A stretch of 64,000 nt of DNA from Leptodactylus fallax (Eukaryota > Chordata > Amphibia > Anura > Leptodactylidae): assembly GCA_947044405.1 (NCBI GenBank), contig CAMRHE010000206.1, positions 558,001 to 622,000 on the forward strand. Direction: 5' to 3'. The position numbers were made by a program, and so were the translations under genes. Shown one piece after another: positions 62,011 through 64,000 of the stretch. Positions within the stretch are counted from its first letter, which is position 1. Every line of letters begins with the position of its first letter. Under the pieces are notes generated by a model that was not told where the DNA came from, made no database searches, and was given only the letters and a program-made list of their open reading frames with translations.

Positions 62011-62181
62011 GTATGTAGTCCATATATGTATTAAATATAAATGAGCTCTGTTTGAAAACATCGTCTAAGTATGTAATTGTAGATCGAAGCTTTATAGACT
62101 CATTTATGTTTACTATTATATGAAACCATTTAATCATTTATAACTTCAATTACTATGAAAATACATGCATACAGTTATGAA

Positions 62182-62190
<9 letters not shown>

Positions 62191-62228
<38 letters not shown>
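62191..62228. repeat. (AT)n microsatellite
   Basis: About 38 bp of AT dinucleotides after a run of ten or more A. Confidence 0.95.
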
Positions 62229-62232
<4 letters not shown>

Positions 62233-62249
62233 GAACATATTGCACATGC

Positions 62250-62480
62250 TAATGGTTATGTAAGTCAGCCAATAACAGCCATAAGTTGATTACAGCTGTC
62301 ATTGGCTGGATTGGATCATGTGGTCTAGGAGGTTACCCTACATCATTGAAACTAGGTCAATGACATAGTTTCAGTGACTGAGAGTAACTTTGCAGATCAC
62401 ATGATCTAAACCAGCCAATAACAGCTATATACTGATTACAGCCGTCATTGGCTGGATTAGAGTGCTTACTTGCTATCATT
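62250..62480. repeat. Partly palindromic direct repeat
   Basis: The phrase gattacagc(t/c)gtcattggctgg occurs near 62290 and 62435, and the complement ccagccaataacagc at 62412, giving mixed direct and inverted copies of one module. Confidence 0.55.
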
Positions 62481-63299
62481 GAAAGTAGGTCAGGGACTGG
62501 GAGTTACTATAGGACCTTTTAGTACAAGTAGTATTATATTGTTTCCCAAATATTCCATGCATGACTCTTCAGGGCAATTTGATCGCTTTTAATCTGGACT
62601 AAATTTTGGGAGATTCGCTCATCTCAATTATAAGCGGTTTGGCGGTCTTTGAACAGTTTGCAAGTAAAAGGCTATGGACATCTATGACATGGACAAAATA
62701 TTTTTAGACATATTAGTTACCTTGAGTTAAAAAAGAAAGTTCCACTATATTCAAGGCAGCAATATTCATTTATTTGTTCAAATTCAGATCCGGCTCCTAA
62801 TTTCCAACTTTTCCCATGTTGGTGTGTTCCTCTCCGGTAATACATGTTAGGATTCTGACGTCTTCAGTAGATCATCTCTGAGCTAAATTGTGCCTTCTAC
62901 AGCACATGAGATATCACTTTTACCTTGGACTGACAGAACACTACTGCTGTTGAGAAGTTTGTTACCTCTTCCTTCCCCCAACTGCAGAGTCTGCCAAACG
63001 TTCTCTTCTTTCTCTCTACACTTATACACAGCCTTTGTGATATTCCTTTGCAGACTGCCTTGTGTACTTACCTCCCTATTTATTCTCTGTTATGGTACAG
63101 CTTGTGCCACCTGTCTCCCTTGAAGCGTTCCCATCATTTCATTTGGCTTTTCATGTTAAAATGTTATGTGTGTGTACATCAAGAGTAATGTTATTTCTGA
63201 TCGCTATATGTCATATTATACAGCTGCATGTTATATCTGGAGTTTGTAGTTCTCTCAGAGGTGGACGGTAGAGACTAGCTTAGTAGTAAGTAGATTGTT

Positions 63300-63560
63300 G
63301 TATAGGCTAGGTTCACACTTGTGCCATGGGACCCAAACGACGGAGAGCCCGCCTGCTAAAACAGCGGTTACCTGTGGACACCCGCAGACCCCATAGACAA
63401 TAATGGAGTCCACCGGGTATTTGCTGGGTTTCTGCCAGTTTTATACTGAAACTGGCAGAGAGAAAAGTCCTCTGTACAGGTCTTTTCTCTCCGCTGATTT
63501 TTGGCGGAATCTGTAATGGAGTCTCTCACAGATGTTGAACGAAACCATAGTTTTCTCTCT
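63300..63560. repeat. Dispersed 'aggttcaca' repeat, copy 5
   Basis: Begins taggctaggttcacacttgt and contains gaccccatagacaataatgg and agagaaaagtcctctgtaca. It is the most complete copy of the family seen at 7105, 24670, 27690 and 32690. Confidence 0.65.
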
Positions 63561-64000
63561 CCCACTAAGAAACAACCCCAGGACAATGCAGGACATAAAC
63601 AGAGAAGTATTGACTTGCACTGATTTGAGTAAAGTGCCCCAGTTGTGATAGAGAGCTCATATTTAGCTGCAGGATCAGAGTAAGCCTGTCTTTCTTCTCT
63701 TAGCTCCACCCCTACCATACAGCAGATATTTATCTAACAAAGGGTTAGACGACCTAGGCTCAAATGATGTTCGGTCTCTTATTCACAATGCCAACAGAGT
63801 GGCATTCAACTTTTAAGTCTAAAATGAGTGGCTGAGGCAGAATGTTGGTATCCAACTTGTAAGTGGGTTACTTCTCTACCTTCCTGGCTGGAGCAGCAGC
63901 TTTAGTGTAATGTTCATTTTAACAGGGCAGTGATGTGGGCAAAGCAGGTGCATATCACATTATATGACATAGAGTAACTTTTACCATAGAAGTCTATGCT

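Larger units (their letters stand above)
62011..64000. other. Intron 27 to window end: no exon recognised
   Basis: Holds an (AT)n tract, two copies of a cattggctggattg-type repeat (62250-62470) and a dispersed repeat at 63300-63560. None of the C-terminal mucin domains (VWD4, VWC, cystine knot) was seen, so they lie beyond base 64000. Confidence 0.6.

Noticed and set aside
46397..61939. Many long minus-strand ORFs (up to 558 codons, Val/Asp-rich) across the PTS array
   Set aside because: They repeat with the same 585-591-bp period, have no start context or protein motif, and follow from the Thr/Ser codon bias (ACA, ACC, TCA) of the plus strand, which leaves few antisense stops in that frame.
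62890..63271. ORFs downstream of the PTS exon as C-terminal mucin exons
   Set aside because: They lack the spaced cysteines of VWD, VWC or cystine-knot domains and have no fitting splice sites in phase 0.

Overview
The window is vertebrate genomic DNA, most likely from a frog or toad. Almost all of it is one plus-strand gene that runs off both ends: a secreted gel-forming mucin of the MUC5AC/MUC5B type. The eukaryotic call rests on 27 short-to-huge exons that join in frame across 26 introns with consensus splice sites (one GC-AG). The amphibian call is an inference from the repeats: three Tc1-like transposons, an L2-type LINE tail, a Ty3/Gypsy relic, a hAT relic and many fold-back MITEs. No sequence here proves the species.

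Layout. Bases 1-2450 are intron filled by a decayed antisense Ty3/Gypsy retrotransposon. Exons at 2595-4788 encode the end of von Willebrand D domain 1 (VWD1) and its C8 domain. Exons at 6405-8699 encode the TIL and VWC-like segment. Exons at 10015-20153 encode VWD2, C8 and TIL. Exons at 22217-25656 complete the second D assembly. Exons at 27010-33567 encode VWD3 and its C8. Exons at 35592-44245 encode the last TIL and a short cysteine-rich spacer. One exon of about 15.76 kb (46252-62010) then encodes a Thr/Ser-rich mucin domain of more than 5,200 residues. It is built from about 23 near-identical units of roughly 588 bp (196 residues) with degenerate units at both edges. The rest of the window (62011-64000) is intron. 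The signal peptide, the start of VWD1 and the whole C-terminal assembly lie outside.

How the parts work together (family knowledge): D1-D2-D3 drive the N-terminal assembly and disulfide linking of mucin dimers into polymers, and the PTS domain carries dense O-glycans that make the gel. The CGLCG motif is intact in all three D domains.

Points worth a second look: the length, homogeneity and higher-order repeat structure of the PTS exon; its strong net positive charge before glycosylation; the apparent absence of CysD modules; a one-base frameshift in a 9-A run just before the exon end; a GC-AG intron; a lost cysteine in the first C8 and an extra cysteine in the D3 C8; and an uninterrupted 340-residue Tc1 transposase next to two relatives broken only by Trp-to-stop changes.
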